Below, piece by piece: positions 45,787-55,510 of a stretch of DNA of 58,175 nucleotides. Positions within the stretch are counted from its first letter, which is position 1. The number at the start of each line of letters is the position of its first letter. The stretch is from an uncultured Actinomycetes bacterium (lineage in GTDB: Bacteria > Actinomycetota > Thermoleophilia > RBG-16-64-13), in assembly GCA_937148845.1 (NCBI GenBank), contig CAKZRW010000053.1:1-58175 (forward strand), written 5' to 3'. The position numbers were made by a program, and so were the translations under genes. Below the pieces are notes generated by a model, which saw only the letters and a list, made by a program, of their open reading frames with translations, did no database searches and had not been told where the DNA came from.

Positions 45787-46338
45787 CTAGCGCAGGAACT
45801 TGGACACAAAGGGAGAGGTCTCTCCGCGTCGCATGAAGTGGCCAGAAGGGCCTTCGCCCAGGAACTCCGAGAACCAGGACTCGTGCTCGACTTCCTCGTG
45901 CAAGATGGAAAGCGAGAGGTCGTAGGTACGGTGGTCTTTGCCGGCGGTCAGGTTGCAAATGTTGGTGTACCCGCGGACAGCGCAGCGCTCTGCTTCCACC
46001 AAGACGGTCAGCATCGCCTTGATGTCGCTGGGATCGTCCGGGAGATACGCCGGCGAACAAGCCGACATGTCGTGGAACTCCTTCATGTCTTCGGGCAACT
46101 TCCCGCCCAGCTCGTAGATGCGCGGCACCAGAGCCTCGAAGTGGTTGCGGTCCTCGATGCGGGCAACTTCGGCGATCTCCTTGATGGTCTCGCCGTCCAG
46201 ACCAATGAGGTTAGCCCTCAAGATCGTGTAGTAGTAATAAGTGGTAAGTTCGGCTGCTGCGTTACACACGAGCAGTTCCAGGAGCTGGTCGACGTTCACC
46301 CCCGCGCGCTCCACCATTTCTCTTGCTACTTTGGCCAT
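45787..46338 (-). CDS. DPS-like (DPSL) ferritin
   Basis: A 183-residue four-helix ferritin-fold protein starting at ATG 46338 behind GGAGGAG. 'AAAELTTYYYYTILRANL', 'IEDRNHFEALVPRIYELGG', 'VEAERCAVRGYTNIC' and 'ILHEEVEHESWFSEFLGEG' carry the di-iron Glu/His ligands. The Cys-containing segment is a DPSL hallmark, distinguishing these archaeal/anaerobe-type proteins from ordinary Dps. They use peroxide to oxidise iron and form cages, protecting against oxidative damage. An inverted repeat at 46412-46433 upstream may be the operator. The 12 extra upstream codons seen in the long frame are rejected. Confidence 0.92.
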   Translation of the reverse strand: MAKVAREMVERAGVNVDQLLELLVCNAAAELTTYYYYTILRANLIGLDGETIKEIAEVARIEDRNHFEALVPRIYELGGKLPEDMKEFHDMSACSPAYLPDDPSDIKAMLTVLVEAERCAVRGYTNICNLTAGKDHRTYDLSLSILHEEVEHESWFSEFLGEGPSGHFMRRGETSPFVSKFLR

Positions 46339-46411
46339 TTTGTTCTCCTCCGTCTTGGTCGCATCCGGCCACACTGATCCCCGGTGACCGTGACAGTCTT
46401 TTCTCCGCTTC

Positions 46412-46433
46412 TACCACCCAACTTGTGGTGGTA
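46412..46433 (-). promoter_or_regulatory. Inverted repeat upstream of the DPSL ferritin
   Basis: TACCACC and GGTGGTA (46412-46418 and 46427-46433) face each other around an eight-base loop, 74 bases upstream of the ferritin start. Its position suits an operator for a metal- or peroxide-responsive regulator. It does not match a Fur, PerR or IdeR consensus that I know. Confidence 0.35.
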
Positions 46434-46528
46434 AACCCCTTCCGACCAAGACCCGCTCCAAGAGCAGCCGAGCGGCCTCCAGAAGTCCCCAAGAGAACAC
46501 AAACGACCTGGGACGAAGCTGATCGGCC

Positions 46529-47680
46529 TTATTCGGCCCCGCCCGCGCCCTCCTGCCTCGCGTCGAGCGAATCCCTATCCGCCAAGGCTTTCCTGTTCAC
46601 GCAGCGCACCGGTTCGCCGGGGAATCCCCGCAGGAAGCAGCGGTTGCAGGACTTGCAGACAGCGGGGCGCGGGTCACCCCTTTGCCAGCGACCAACGAGT
46701 TCAGGCTCGCAGATGAGCGGCCGCGAAAGAGAGATAAGATCAGCGGCCCCGACCTCAACCAGCCGCTCCGCGCTCTGAAGGGTCCGTATCCCACCCACCA
46801 GCATTACCGGAACTCTAACCCTCTGCTTTAACTTCAGGGCGGTGGTTTCGTAGTAGGCTTCCGTCTCGGCACCCAGCGCCACCCCGGTCCGGAGGGGTCG
46901 GTAGTCCCCCGAGAGCGCAGTCCCACCGCTCAGCTCTATGGCATCCACCCCTGCTCGCTCCAGAAGGACAGCGCCCTCCAGGGCTTCTTCCTCGGTAAGA
47001 CCGCCAGCCAGGAAGTCGGCCGCGTTGATCTTGATGAGCACCGGGTAGTTCGGACCCACGGCCTCTCGCACCGCTTGGATCACCTCCACCGCGAGGCGGT
47101 GCCGACGTTCGAGGTCGCCTCCGTAGTCGTCACTCCGCTTGTTGAAGAACGGGGACATGAACGAGCTGAGCAGGTAGCCGTGGGCGCCATGGATCTGCAC
47201 CGCATCGAACCCCGACCTTAAGGCACGGCGAGCAGCGCGAGCAAACAACCCCGGCACTACCTTGACCTCGGACACCGACATGGCCCGGCCGACCAAGCCC
47301 GCAGACGTGGACCGCGGGCTGGGACCGAGCGGCAGCTCAGCGCCAGGAGCGTCCCCCGACCACAGCCCGCCATGGGTGATCTGCAGAGCGACCTTGGCGC
47401 CGCTCTCTTGCACGGCTTCTGCCAAACACGCAAGCCGCGGCACCACGTGGTCGTCATGAGCTCCGAGTTGGCGCACACCGAGTCGACCCTCCGCAGCCAC
47501 AAAGGCGTGTCCGGTGATCACCAAGCCCACCCCACCGCGCGCCAAGGCAGCCATGAGCTCGATCAGCGCTGCACTCGGAGAACCGTCCGCCTCTGCCATA
47601 CCTTCCCAGGTGGCCGAGCGCACGAAGCGGTTCGGCAAGGTCAAGGCCCCGAGCGAGACCGGTGCGAACAGGTCGACCAT
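46529..47680 (-). CDS. NADH:flavin oxidoreductase, Old Yellow Enzyme barrel
   Basis: A 383-residue FMN TIM-barrel protein starting at ATG 47680. 'LPNRFVRSATWEGMAEADG' (N-terminal), 'ALQITHGGLWSG', 'AVQIHGAHGYLLSSFMSPFFNKR' area, 'IELSGGT' and 'MLVGGIRTLQSAERLV' are family motifs. The C-terminus has four cysteines ('CKSCNRC' and 'PVRCV') like the [4Fe-4S] linker of FadH-type enzymes, but there is no FAD/NAD(P) domain. It is thus a single-domain relative that must receive electrons from a partner, possibly the flavoprotein two genes upstream in the same direction. The substrate is unknown. Confidence 0.92.
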   Translation of the reverse strand: MVDLFAPVSLGALTLPNRFVRSATWEGMAEADGSPSAALIELMAALARGGVGLVITGHAFVAAEGRLGVRQLGAHDDHVVPRLACLAEAVQESGAKVALQITHGGLWSGDAPGAELPLGPSPRSTSAGLVGRAMSVSEVKVVPGLFARAARRALRSGFDAVQIHGAHGYLLSSFMSPFFNKRSDDYGGDLERRHRLAVEVIQAVREAVGPNYPVLIKINAADFLAGGLTEEEALEGAVLLERAGVDAIELSGGTALSGDYRPLRTGVALGAETEAYYETTALKLKQRVRVPVMLVGGIRTLQSAERLVEVGAADLISLSRPLICEPELVGRWQRGDPRPAVCKSCNRCFLRGFPGEPVRCVNRKALADRDSLDARQEGAGGAE

Positions 47681-47692
47681 CGGCCCTACGCC

Positions 47693-48967
47693 TCACCAGA
47701 CGCGTGCTGACGCCCGCACCCAGCGGATCTTCCCGTCGGGTCCTCGCCGTTGTCGGACCTGTCCACGCTCCTCCAGGTAGGCGAGGTGAGCGATAGTCTC
47801 ATTCATGGCCAGAATCACCTGCAAAGGGTCGAGACCCCGCGGGAAGAGAACCTCTAGAAGCTCCCCCGCCGTATGTGGCTCCGTCACGGCGTCCAACAGG
47901 CGAGCGCAGCGCTCCCTATGATGTGCAAGCAGAGCGGCGACGCGTGCCTTCACGCCCAGGAAGGGGACCCCATGCGAGGGCAGCACCAGCGTGTCCGTTG
48001 GTAGTTCTTCCAACTGCTTCAGGGACTGCTCGAACAAAGCCACCGGATTCCCCAAACGATAGGTGACCGGAGAGCCCACGTGCGACGAGATGTGCGGCAG
48101 GAGCATGTCGCCCGAGATGAGTAGGCGAGCCTCCTCTGAGTACAAAGACACATGCTCAGGTGAGTGACCATGACCTATCAAGACCCGCCACTCGCGGCCG
48201 CCCAAGCTCACCCGGTCCCCCGCGGCCAGGGGCACCACCGCGGCCGGTACATCGGGAACCAAATGGCCAAAGGGTCGAGGAGATGAAAGCAGGAGCTCGC
48301 GGGTAGGCCCGGGCAGTCCGTGCGGAGTGAGTCTATCCACCGCCGACCAGGCGCCGGCTGCTCTATCCTCCCGCTTGGCCGCTAAGGCCTGCTCGTGCTC
48401 GCCCCGACTCATCAGGACCTGAGCGCCTTGCTCCTCGGCCATCCACCTTGCCGCGCCGCTATGGTCAGGATGGAAGTGAGTGAGCACGATGCGCTCGACC
48501 TTGACCCCCGGAGCCGCGCCCTGTTCGACCTTGACCCCCCGGGCCGCGCCCTGTTCAGCCCCGAGCCATTCCGCTTCGGCTTGCCAGCTGTCGACGCGCT
48601 TCCCCCCGCCCGAAGGGGCCACCCTCACTGGCATGGCCGTCTCTCCTAACCTAGCTAGGAGCCTGTTCCACAGTTCACGGGTAGTCTGATCGCCAAGCCC
48701 GACATCGACCACGGTGAGCCGCAGGACGTCCGAAGCCGAACCTTCGCCGGCGCCGCCCTCGGCAACGCCACCCTCGCCGGCCCCGACCGCCGGCTCCACC
48801 AACAGCCAGACGTTCACGTGGTTGAGCCGGAGAGGCAGCGGCAATCGCGCCCAGTAGATCCCCTGCGCGACTTGCTTCACCACCCCGGGGCCGGGCACAT
48901 TCTCAAAAGGAAAACGCAGACCGTCGACTGGCTCGGAGCCCTGACCTCCGCTTGCGTCGTTTCGCAC
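47693..48967 (-). CDS. Metallo-beta-lactamase-fold hydrolase
   Basis: A 424-residue protein starting at GTG 48967 with GGGAG ahead. The binuclear metal site is 'THFHPDHSGAARWM' (HxHxDH), followed by 'LIGHGHSPEHVSLY' and 'LISGDMLLPHIS'. The C-terminal segment has 'LFPRGLDPLQVILAMNET', common in MBL proteins of the glyoxalase-II/thioesterase-like group. Two low-complexity stretches interrupt the N-terminal half: a Gly/Glu/Ala-rich loop near residues 61-78 and a duplicated 10-residue unit near 138-157. These look like slippage expansions in a loop. The gene lies between two redox genes, 12 bases before the Old Yellow Enzyme gene, likely one operon. Confidence 0.9.
   Translation of the reverse strand: MRNDASGGQGSEPVDGLRFPFENVPGPGVVKQVAQGIYWARLPLPLRLNHVNVWLLVEPAVGAGEGGVAEGGAGEGSASDVLRLTVVDVGLGDQTTRELWNRLLARLGETAMPVRVAPSGGGKRVDSWQAEAEWLGAEQGAARGVKVEQGAAPGVKVERIVLTHFHPDHSGAARWMAEEQGAQVLMSRGEHEQALAAKREDRAAGAWSAVDRLTPHGLPGPTRELLLSSPRPFGHLVPDVPAAVVPLAAGDRVSLGGREWRVLIGHGHSPEHVSLYSEEARLLISGDMLLPHISSHVGSPVTYRLGNPVALFEQSLKQLEELPTDTLVLPSHGVPFLGVKARVAALLAHHRERCARLLDAVTEPHTAGELLEVLFPRGLDPLQVILAMNETIAHLAYLEERGQVRQRRGPDGKIRWVRASARVW
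48497..48556. repeat. Two 30-bp tandem copies inside the metallo-hydrolase gene
   Basis: Units 48497-48526 and 48527-48556 are nearly identical and in frame, encoding two copies of a 10-residue unit of the form E-Q-G-A-A-x-G-V-K-V. They lie just before the metal-binding motif. A recent in-frame duplication is the likely origin. Confidence 0.75.
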
Positions 48968-49018
48968 CGACTCCCACCCTCGACCCTGCGCTAGACCGTC
49001 CCTCTCGCCCCGCCGGTC

Positions 49019-51103
49019 TCAATACGCGACCAAGATGGGCCGGTGACAGCGCAGGCAGCGGTCAGCCTCGGCAAGAACCTGCTCCAGCGTGTAGCCCAGC
49101 TCAGGAGGATCGAACGTGTGCTTGCGCACCTCCGGTTCCAGCATGGGCATCTTCTGGCGGGTGCCATAGTCAACGGATTCCGCAAGCGGTTCTCTGCTGG
49201 TCTGGGCTCCCAGATACACGGCGAGGCGCTTCGTCTTATCCTCGATGTCTTCCTCCACTGGCTCGCCCCGCAGGTACTTGTCGATGTACTTGGCTGCCAT
49301 CTTGCCGGCGTTGATGGCCTCGATGATGGTCCCGCCGCCGCTCACCGCATCTCCGCCCACGAAAACCCCCGGTTTGCTCGTCATCAAGGTATGAGGGTCT
49401 GCCTCCAGGTAGCCGTACCGGTTGAACTTGAGCTCCCCGTCCGCTTGGAAGGGCTCGAAATCTGGCCGTTGCCCGACCGCAGCTATGATGGTGTCGGCTG
49501 TGAGCACGAACGGGGCCACATCGGCCGGCACCGGCCGTCGCCGTCCGCTCTCGTCCGGCTCACCCAGCTCCATCTGCTGGCAGACCAGGCCTTCCACGCC
49601 GTCCACGCCTTTACACTCGACCGGCGCGGCCAGGTATAGGAACTCGACTCCTTCTTCCTCGGCCTCCTCGATCTCCCAAGGGTTGGCCGGCATCTCGTTA
49701 CGGGTGCGCCGGTAGACGACCTGCACTTTCTTTGCGCCCAGCCGGATACAGGTCCGCGCGGCGTCCATCGCCGAGTTGCCCCCGCCTAGTACTAGCACCG
49801 TCTCGCCTATGTCGACCGGCTCCCGCAGGGCCACCTTCCGGAGGAGCTCGATGGCGTCCATGGTGCCGGGCAGGTCTTCGCCGGGAATGCCCAAGGGTCG
49901 GCCCAGGTGCGCACCGATGGCGATGAACACGGCCTCGAAACCCATCTTCTCCAGGTCCGAAAACTGGACGTCCTTGCCTAGCCGTGTGTTATAGCGGATC
50001 TCGACTCCCAGCTGTTGGATGAGTTCGGTCTCCCGCTGGATGACATGCCTGGGCAGGCGGTATTCGGGGATGCCCACGTGCACCATGCCGCCCGGCACCC
50101 CCAGCGCCTCAAAAATGACCGGGGCGTACCCCCGCAGGGCCAGGTAGTACGCAGCGCTGAGACCGGCGGGACCCGCCCCGATGACGGCCACCTTCTTGCG
50201 CTGGCCCGACCCATTGCCCTGGGAACGAATGCTTGCCGCAGTCACCAGTTCGGTGACCTCGTGCGGCCCGCTTGCATCCAGCCCTCCCCCGAGCGCACCC
50301 GCAGTCATTTCCGCGAGGGTCGCCTGCAGAGGTTCGACCAGCCGGCCCGAGACTCCCCTGTCGTCCGCCAGCCCTTCCGCCCGGTCGGCGCACCACCGCT
50401 TGATGTTGTTGATAGCCACGGGATGCCCGGTGGGAGCCAGGGTGCAGTTCGATTCGCAGGGATGCGGGCAGGTACGTCCGATGATGGCCGGCAAAGGATT
50501 GTCACGCTTGACGATAGCAGTGGCCAAATGAGGATGTTCCTCCAAGGCCTGGAAGATGTAGGCGGCGCAGTCGACGTTGGAAGGACAGGTGGAACGGCAA
50601 GGCGCCGCTATCCAGCCATAGGTGGCCGGTACGGGACAGACCCGGCCCGCAGCATGCTCGGCGAAATGGTCGGCCCCTACGTCGAGCAGAGCCAGAATGG
50701 GGTCCCTTATGGTGTTGGCGATGCCGCACCAGGCCGAGTCCTCGATGGACTCCGCCAGTCGCCGGATGCGAGTCACCGGGTCCTCGCCCGTCCGACTCGG
50801 CTCCGCCGTCCCCGCAGCCAGCGCCTCCAGCAGCTCCCGCATCACATCCACTCCGATACGGCAGGGTCCACAACGCCCGCATGACTCCTGCTGGATCAGG
50901 CATAGGTAAGCCCGGGCCACCTCCACCGGACAGGTTCCCTCCCGCAGCACCACTCCCCGCCAGGAGACCACTCCCTTGATGACTTGCATGTCTGGCTGGG
51001 CAAGACGAGCTAGTACTTCCTCCGCGCTAGGACCTTGATAGCGATCGCTGAGAACCGCAAGGGTCCGGTCACTGGTCGCATCTGCAGCTTGGGGCGTTCC
51101 CAC
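49019..51103 (-). CDS. NuoF-type 4Fe-4S domain fused to GltD-like flavoprotein
   Basis: A 694-residue enzyme starting at GTG 51103 with AAGGGAGG five bases away; an ATG at 51151 is less likely. The order is a NuoF-like C-terminal iron-sulfur domain ('ESCGRCGPCRIG', about residues 73-84, fourth Cys in 'SAWCGIANT'), a GltD-type double-cluster domain ('APCRSTCPSNVDC', 'GRTCPHPCESNC'), FAD ('VAVIGAGPAGLSAAYY') and NAD(P)H ('VLVLGGGNSAMDAA') domains, and a final 'DRCLRC'. Such proteins are NAD(P)H-dependent electron-transfer subunits, for example in formate dehydrogenase-like or bifurcating complexes. No catalytic partner is adjacent, but the downstream Old Yellow Enzyme could accept electrons. 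Confidence 0.9.
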   Translation of the reverse strand: MGTPQAADATSDRTLAVLSDRYQGPSAEEVLARLAQPDMQVIKGVVSWRGVVLREGTCPVEVARAYLCLIQQESCGRCGPCRIGVDVMRELLEALAAGTAEPSRTGEDPVTRIRRLAESIEDSAWCGIANTIRDPILALLDVGADHFAEHAAGRVCPVPATYGWIAAPCRSTCPSNVDCAAYIFQALEEHPHLATAIVKRDNPLPAIIGRTCPHPCESNCTLAPTGHPVAINNIKRWCADRAEGLADDRGVSGRLVEPLQATLAEMTAGALGGGLDASGPHEVTELVTAASIRSQGNGSGQRKKVAVIGAGPAGLSAAYYLALRGYAPVIFEALGVPGGMVHVGIPEYRLPRHVIQRETELIQQLGVEIRYNTRLGKDVQFSDLEKMGFEAVFIAIGAHLGRPLGIPGEDLPGTMDAIELLRKVALREPVDIGETVLVLGGGNSAMDAARTCIRLGAKKVQVVYRRTRNEMPANPWEIEEAEEEGVEFLYLAAPVECKGVDGVEGLVCQQMELGEPDESGRRRPVPADVAPFVLTADTIIAAVGQRPDFEPFQADGELKFNRYGYLEADPHTLMTSKPGVFVGGDAVSGGGTIIEAINAGKMAAKYIDKYLRGEPVEEDIEDKTKRLAVYLGAQTSREPLAESVDYGTRQKMPMLEPEVRKHTFDPPELGYTLEQVLAEADRCLRCHRPILVAY

Positions 51104-51366
51104 CGATGCCTCCCTTGAACAGGTACGCCGACGCTCCCGATGATATCGCATCCTGCCGCCCCCACGGCAGCCACGGCAGGAACGGTGACCAGCGTCGGCT
51201 GCTTCGATGAGGTCCTGCGGCGCCGGTGAGCGCGCGGGGTCTGGCAGGCAGGGTCGCGCCTACGGGTGACCACCCGCGCACTCCGGGCATGGAGAGTCCC
51301 GCACCCGGCCCTGAGCGCTACAATCAATCTACTCGAACAGATGCGGACACCACGCAAGGAGGGCTG

Positions 51367-51867
51367 ATGGAGCGTCTCTGGGCACCTTGGCGGTTGCAGT
51401 ACGTCACGCAGGAGAAGCCCTCCGGGTGCATATTCTGCGAGAAACCTAAGGCAGGCGACGACCAAGCCAATCTCATCGTCCATCGCGGTCAATGGGCCTT
51501 CGTGATGCTCAACACTTTCCCATACAACAACGGCCACCTCATGGTGGCGCCGTATGCGCACCTTGCCGACTTGGAGGTCTTGCCAGCCGAGACCTTGCAC
51601 GACATGATGGACCTCGCCCAGCTAGCCATAAGAGCTCTCAAAGCCAAGTTCAGGCCGGATGGTCTCAATCTCGGGCTCAATCTGGGAGCAGCCGCCGGCG
51701 CAGGGATAAAAGACCACCTGCATCTACACCTCGTGCCCCGCTGGGTGGGAGACACGAATTTCATGCCAGTCATCGGCGACGTGCGAGTGATCCCCCAGTC
51801 ACTGGAAGAGTCTTACCGGCTCCTTCGCGAAGCCTTTGCCGAACTGGAAAGCGGGAAGGAGGACTGA
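51367..51867 (+). CDS. HIT-family nucleotide hydrolase/transferase
   Basis: A 166-residue protein starting at ATG 51367 after AAGGAGGG. It has the histidine triad '[11 protein letters not shown]', where the middle His is the nucleophile, and '[18 protein letters not shown]' upstream. A 'CIFCEKP' pair near residue 20 recalls the zinc site of HIT proteins such as the Ap4A-type branch. It likely cleaves dinucleoside polyphosphates or nucleotide conjugates. Its stop overlaps the next start (TGATG at 51865-51869). The conserved opening '[13 protein letters not shown]' supports the chosen start over a longer frame from 51226. Confidence 0.93.
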   Translation: MERLWAPWRLQYVTQEKPSGCIFCEKPKAGDDQANLIVHRGQWAFVMLNTFPYNNGHLMVAPYAHLADLEVLPAETLHDMMDLAQLAIRALKAKFRPDGLNLGLNLGAAAGAGIKDHLHLHLVPRWVGDTNFMPVIGDVRVIPQSLEESYRLLREAFAELESGKED

Positions 51868-52187
51868 TGACCGAGTCTGCTCTGTTTATCGTCCATGTGC
51901 ACGTACACGTGTTGCCGGAACACGTCGAGGCCTTCAAGGAAGCTACCAGCATCAACGCCCACCATAGCCTGGAGGAGCCGGGAGTGGCCCGCTTCGATGT
52001 GGTCCAGCAGCTCGACGACCCCACGCGCTTCGTGTTAGTCGAGGTATACCGGAACCCGGAAGCGGCCGACGCGCACAAAGAGACCGCCCACTACCAGACC
52101 TGGCGGGATACGGTGGCCCCCATGATGGCCGAACCGCGCTCCAGCGTCAAATACACCAACGTTTTTCCGCCGGCGGCCGGCTGGTAG
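51867..52187 (+). CDS. Antibiotic-biosynthesis-monooxygenase fold protein, LsrG-like
   Basis: A 106-residue dimeric alpha/beta-barrel protein starting at ATG 51867 with GGAAGGAGG ahead, coupled to the HIT gene. '[21 protein letters not shown]', '[24 protein letters not shown]' and '[13 protein letters not shown]' regions match the ABM fold, closest to LsrG/YgiN-like members. LsrG handles phosphorylated autoinducer-2; YgiN-like members act on quinols. Without other lsr genes, quinone or aldehyde detoxification is just as likely. It precedes an alcohol dehydrogenase by 40 bases. Confidence 0.85.
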   Translation: MTESALFIVHVHVHVLPEHVEAFKEATSINAHHSLEEPGVARFDVVQQLDDPTRFVLVEVYRNPEAADAHKETAHYQTWRDTVAPMMAEPRSSVKYTNVFPPAAGW

Positions 52188-52227
52188 AAGGACTCCTGAG
52201 CGACTCGGCAACACCCTGACTAGACCG

Positions 52228-53391
52228 GTGAGATTCGAGTTTGCGACAGCCGGTAGGATAGTCTTCGGGCCTGGCACGCTGCCGGAGGCCGCTGAAGCCG
52301 TGGTCGCCTGCGGAAGGCGGCTGCTCTGCGTCACTGGCAGCAACACTGCCCGAGCTGAACCTCTCCTTGACCTCTTGCGCAAGCGGGGGCTGAGATCTCC
52401 CGCCATCCTGGCGGTGACCCACGAACCCGACTTGGAGCTCGTGCGCAGAGGGGCCGCCCTGGCTCGTGAAGAAGGCTGCGACGTGGTGGTCGGGATCGGA
52501 GGCGGCGCGGTCATCGACGCGGCCAAAGCCGTGGCCGCCCTCGCGACCAATGCCGGTGAGGTGCTCGATTACCTGGAAGTCATCGGGCAGGGCAGACCAC
52601 TGACCACCCCGCCGCTTCCCGTGGTCGCCGTCCCCACCACGGCCGGAACCGGTTCCGAGGTCACCCGTAACGCGGTCATCACTTCGCCTGTCCACCGGGT
52701 GAAAGTGAGTCTGCGCAGCCCTCTACTCCTCCCCCGAGTTGCGGTGATCGACCCTGAGCTCACCTACGACCTGCCTCCCCAACTGACAGCCACTACCGGC
52801 CTCGACGCGCTGGCCCAACTCCTCGAACCTTTTGTGAGCACGCGGGCCAACCCGGTCACCGACGGTCTATGTCGAGAAGCCCTGCCTCGCCTGGCCCGTT
52901 CTCTCCGGCGCGCGGCGAGTCACGGCCGTGACGTCGCCGCGCGCGAGGACATGGCGTTCGCCAGCCTGTGCGGCGGACTGGCCTTGGCTAACGCCGGGCT
53001 GGGCGCAGTGCACGGGCTGGCGGCGCCACTGGGGGGACTTCTGGGAGCGCCACACGGCGCCCTCTGCGCCGCCTTGCTTTCCGCCACAGTGGCCGTGAAT
53101 CTACGTGCCCTGCGGATGCGAGAGCCAGGGAGCGAAGCGCTCGGCCGCTACCAGGAGGCCGCGCGCCGCCTGACCGGCCGTGCTACCGCCCAAGCCGAGG
53201 ATCTGGTCGGCTGGATCGAGCGGCTCGTGATCGATCTCGCAATCCCGCCACTTAGCAGCTGGGGCCTGACCACGGCCCAGGTTGAGGACGTAGCGGAGAA
53301 AGCTCTCGCTGCAAGCAGCATGAAGGCCAACCCGGTCGCGCTCACCCGTGAGGAGTTGATGGCCGCGTTGGAGTCCGCGCTCAACCGATAG
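52228..53391 (+). CDS. Iron-containing alcohol dehydrogenase-type protein
   Basis: A 387-residue group III dehydrogenase starting at GTG 52228 with a weak ribosome site. NAD(P) binding is shown by '[20 protein letters not shown]' and '[19 protein letters not shown]'. The metal region reads '[11 protein letters not shown]', '[14 protein letters not shown]' and 'PHGALCA'. Compared with FucO, one iron ligand His is Gln and the His four residues after the 'VHG' ligand is Ala. I recall this pattern from a subfamily of these enzymes, so it is not a mutation peculiar to this gene. The substrate is unknown. Its 3' end overlaps the convergent glnK by 11 bases. Confidence 0.9.
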   Translation: MRFEFATAGRIVFGPGTLPEAAEAVVACGRRLLCVTGSNTARAEPLLDLLRKRGLRSPAILAVTHEPDLELVRRGAALAREEGCDVVVGIGGGAVIDAAKAVAALATNAGEVLDYLEVIGQGRPLTTPPLPVVAVPTTAGTGSEVTRNAVITSPVHRVKVSLRSPLLLPRVAVIDPELTYDLPPQLTATTGLDALAQLLEPFVSTRANPVTDGLCREALPRLARSLRRAASHGRDVAAREDMAFASLCGGLALANAGLGAVHGLAAPLGGLLGAPHGALCAALLSATVAVNLRALRMREPGSEALGRYQEAARRLTGRATAQAEDLVGWIERLVIDLAIPPLSSWGLTTAQVEDVAEKALAASSMKANPVALTREELMAALESALNR

Positions 53392-53722
53392 CTACTTTCC
53401 CCCGTTCCCCCGTGCGGATGCGGATGCAATCCACGAGATCCACCACGAAGATCTTGCCGTCGCCGATCTCGCCAGTACGCGCCCCGGCAATGATGGCCTC
53501 GATTGTCGGCTCGACGAACTCCTCGTTGACGGCGATCTCGAGTCGGGTCTTCTTCAGCAGATTGACCTCCAGACGGACGCCGCGGTACGTTTCCTGGTAA
53601 CCCATCTGCTGGCCGCATCCCAGAGAGTTGGTGACCGACATCTTCGTGATGCCGTGGGCGACCAGGGATTCCTTCACATCCTCCAGTTTCTCCGGCTGTA
53701 TGTACGCGATGATGAGCTTCAT
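53381..53722 (-). CDS. glnK: PII nitrogen-regulatory protein (GlnK-like), second copy
   Basis: A 113-residue PII protein starting at ATG 53722 behind AGAGGAG. The T-loop reads '[19 protein letters not shown]'. In ungapped alignment Gln39 and Tyr46 are kept, Arg38 is Gln, Lys40 is Met, and position 51 (the modification tyrosine) is Leu. The C-terminal '[20 protein letters not shown]' region is typical, so ligand binding is likely retained. It follows the second amt gene by 94 bases, forming a separate nitrogen module. The loop is clearly different from the first copy, suggesting a different partner or signal. Confidence 0.93.
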   Translation of the reverse strand: MKLIIAYIQPEKLEDVKESLVAHGITKMSVTNSLGCGQQMGYQETYRGVRLEVNLLKKTRLEIAVNEEFVEPTIEAIIAGARTGEIGDGKIFVVDLVDCIRIRTGERGKVAIG

Positions 53723-53816
53723 CGTCTAGACTCCTCTCCCTTTCTATGACTCTTGGACGGGTGACCGGCCCTTTGAGAACCAATGGCTCTCGCGGCGGAT
53801 TCCCTCCGCCTCACTG

Positions 53817-55085
<1,269 letters not shown>

Positions 55086-55510
55086 CCCTTCACGCTCCTT
55101 TCCGCGATATCCAATAGATGACTTTTTGACTTCGCCTGCAGTGTATCGGTAGGTGTAGACCCGCGCTATGGACAAATGGCTAACATCGTCAGAGTGTGAT
55201 TAGACTTATCGCAGGAAAGTAACGTAAGCCAAAGCAGCCGGGATATACTTATGTACAAGCAAGGCGGCAGTGTCGACCTGAATCTTAGCTCTCAGGAAGC
55301 GACTGACGACGCAGACCTCTCGGCAGGATCACAAGAGACACGACCCCTCCAGCAGCGGGAAACAAACACTGACCCATCCAGGCCACAGAAAGCGCGGTGC
55401 CCAGAACACTAGGTAATCGGTGGCGAAAGTGGTAGAAGAACTTGGACGGAGACTGGGGCAGAGAGTCTGGTATCCCCGCCCAGTATCGCCGGCCGACCTC
55501 TCCTGCAATA
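55086..55510. other. Divergent intergenic region, amt / MFS gene
   Basis: A 425-base region with several A/T-rich patches, such as ATATACTTATGTAC around 55243-55256 and GATGACTTTTTGACTTC near 55118-55134. It should contain the promoters of both genes, but no confident hexamer pair was found. A 53-codon open frame at 55251-55412 has no ribosome site and is not called. Nothing else is recognised. Confidence 0.45.

Noticed and set aside
52800-53080. Broken metal site in the iron-type alcohol dehydrogenase
   Set aside because: The His-to-Gln change and the Ala in place of the second His fit what I recall of a large subfamily, so this is not a defect special to this gene.
55251-55412. 53-codon open frame in the amt/MFS gap
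   Set aside because: It begins near a TATACT hexamer but has no ribosome site. The composition is polar and low-complexity with no family resemblance.
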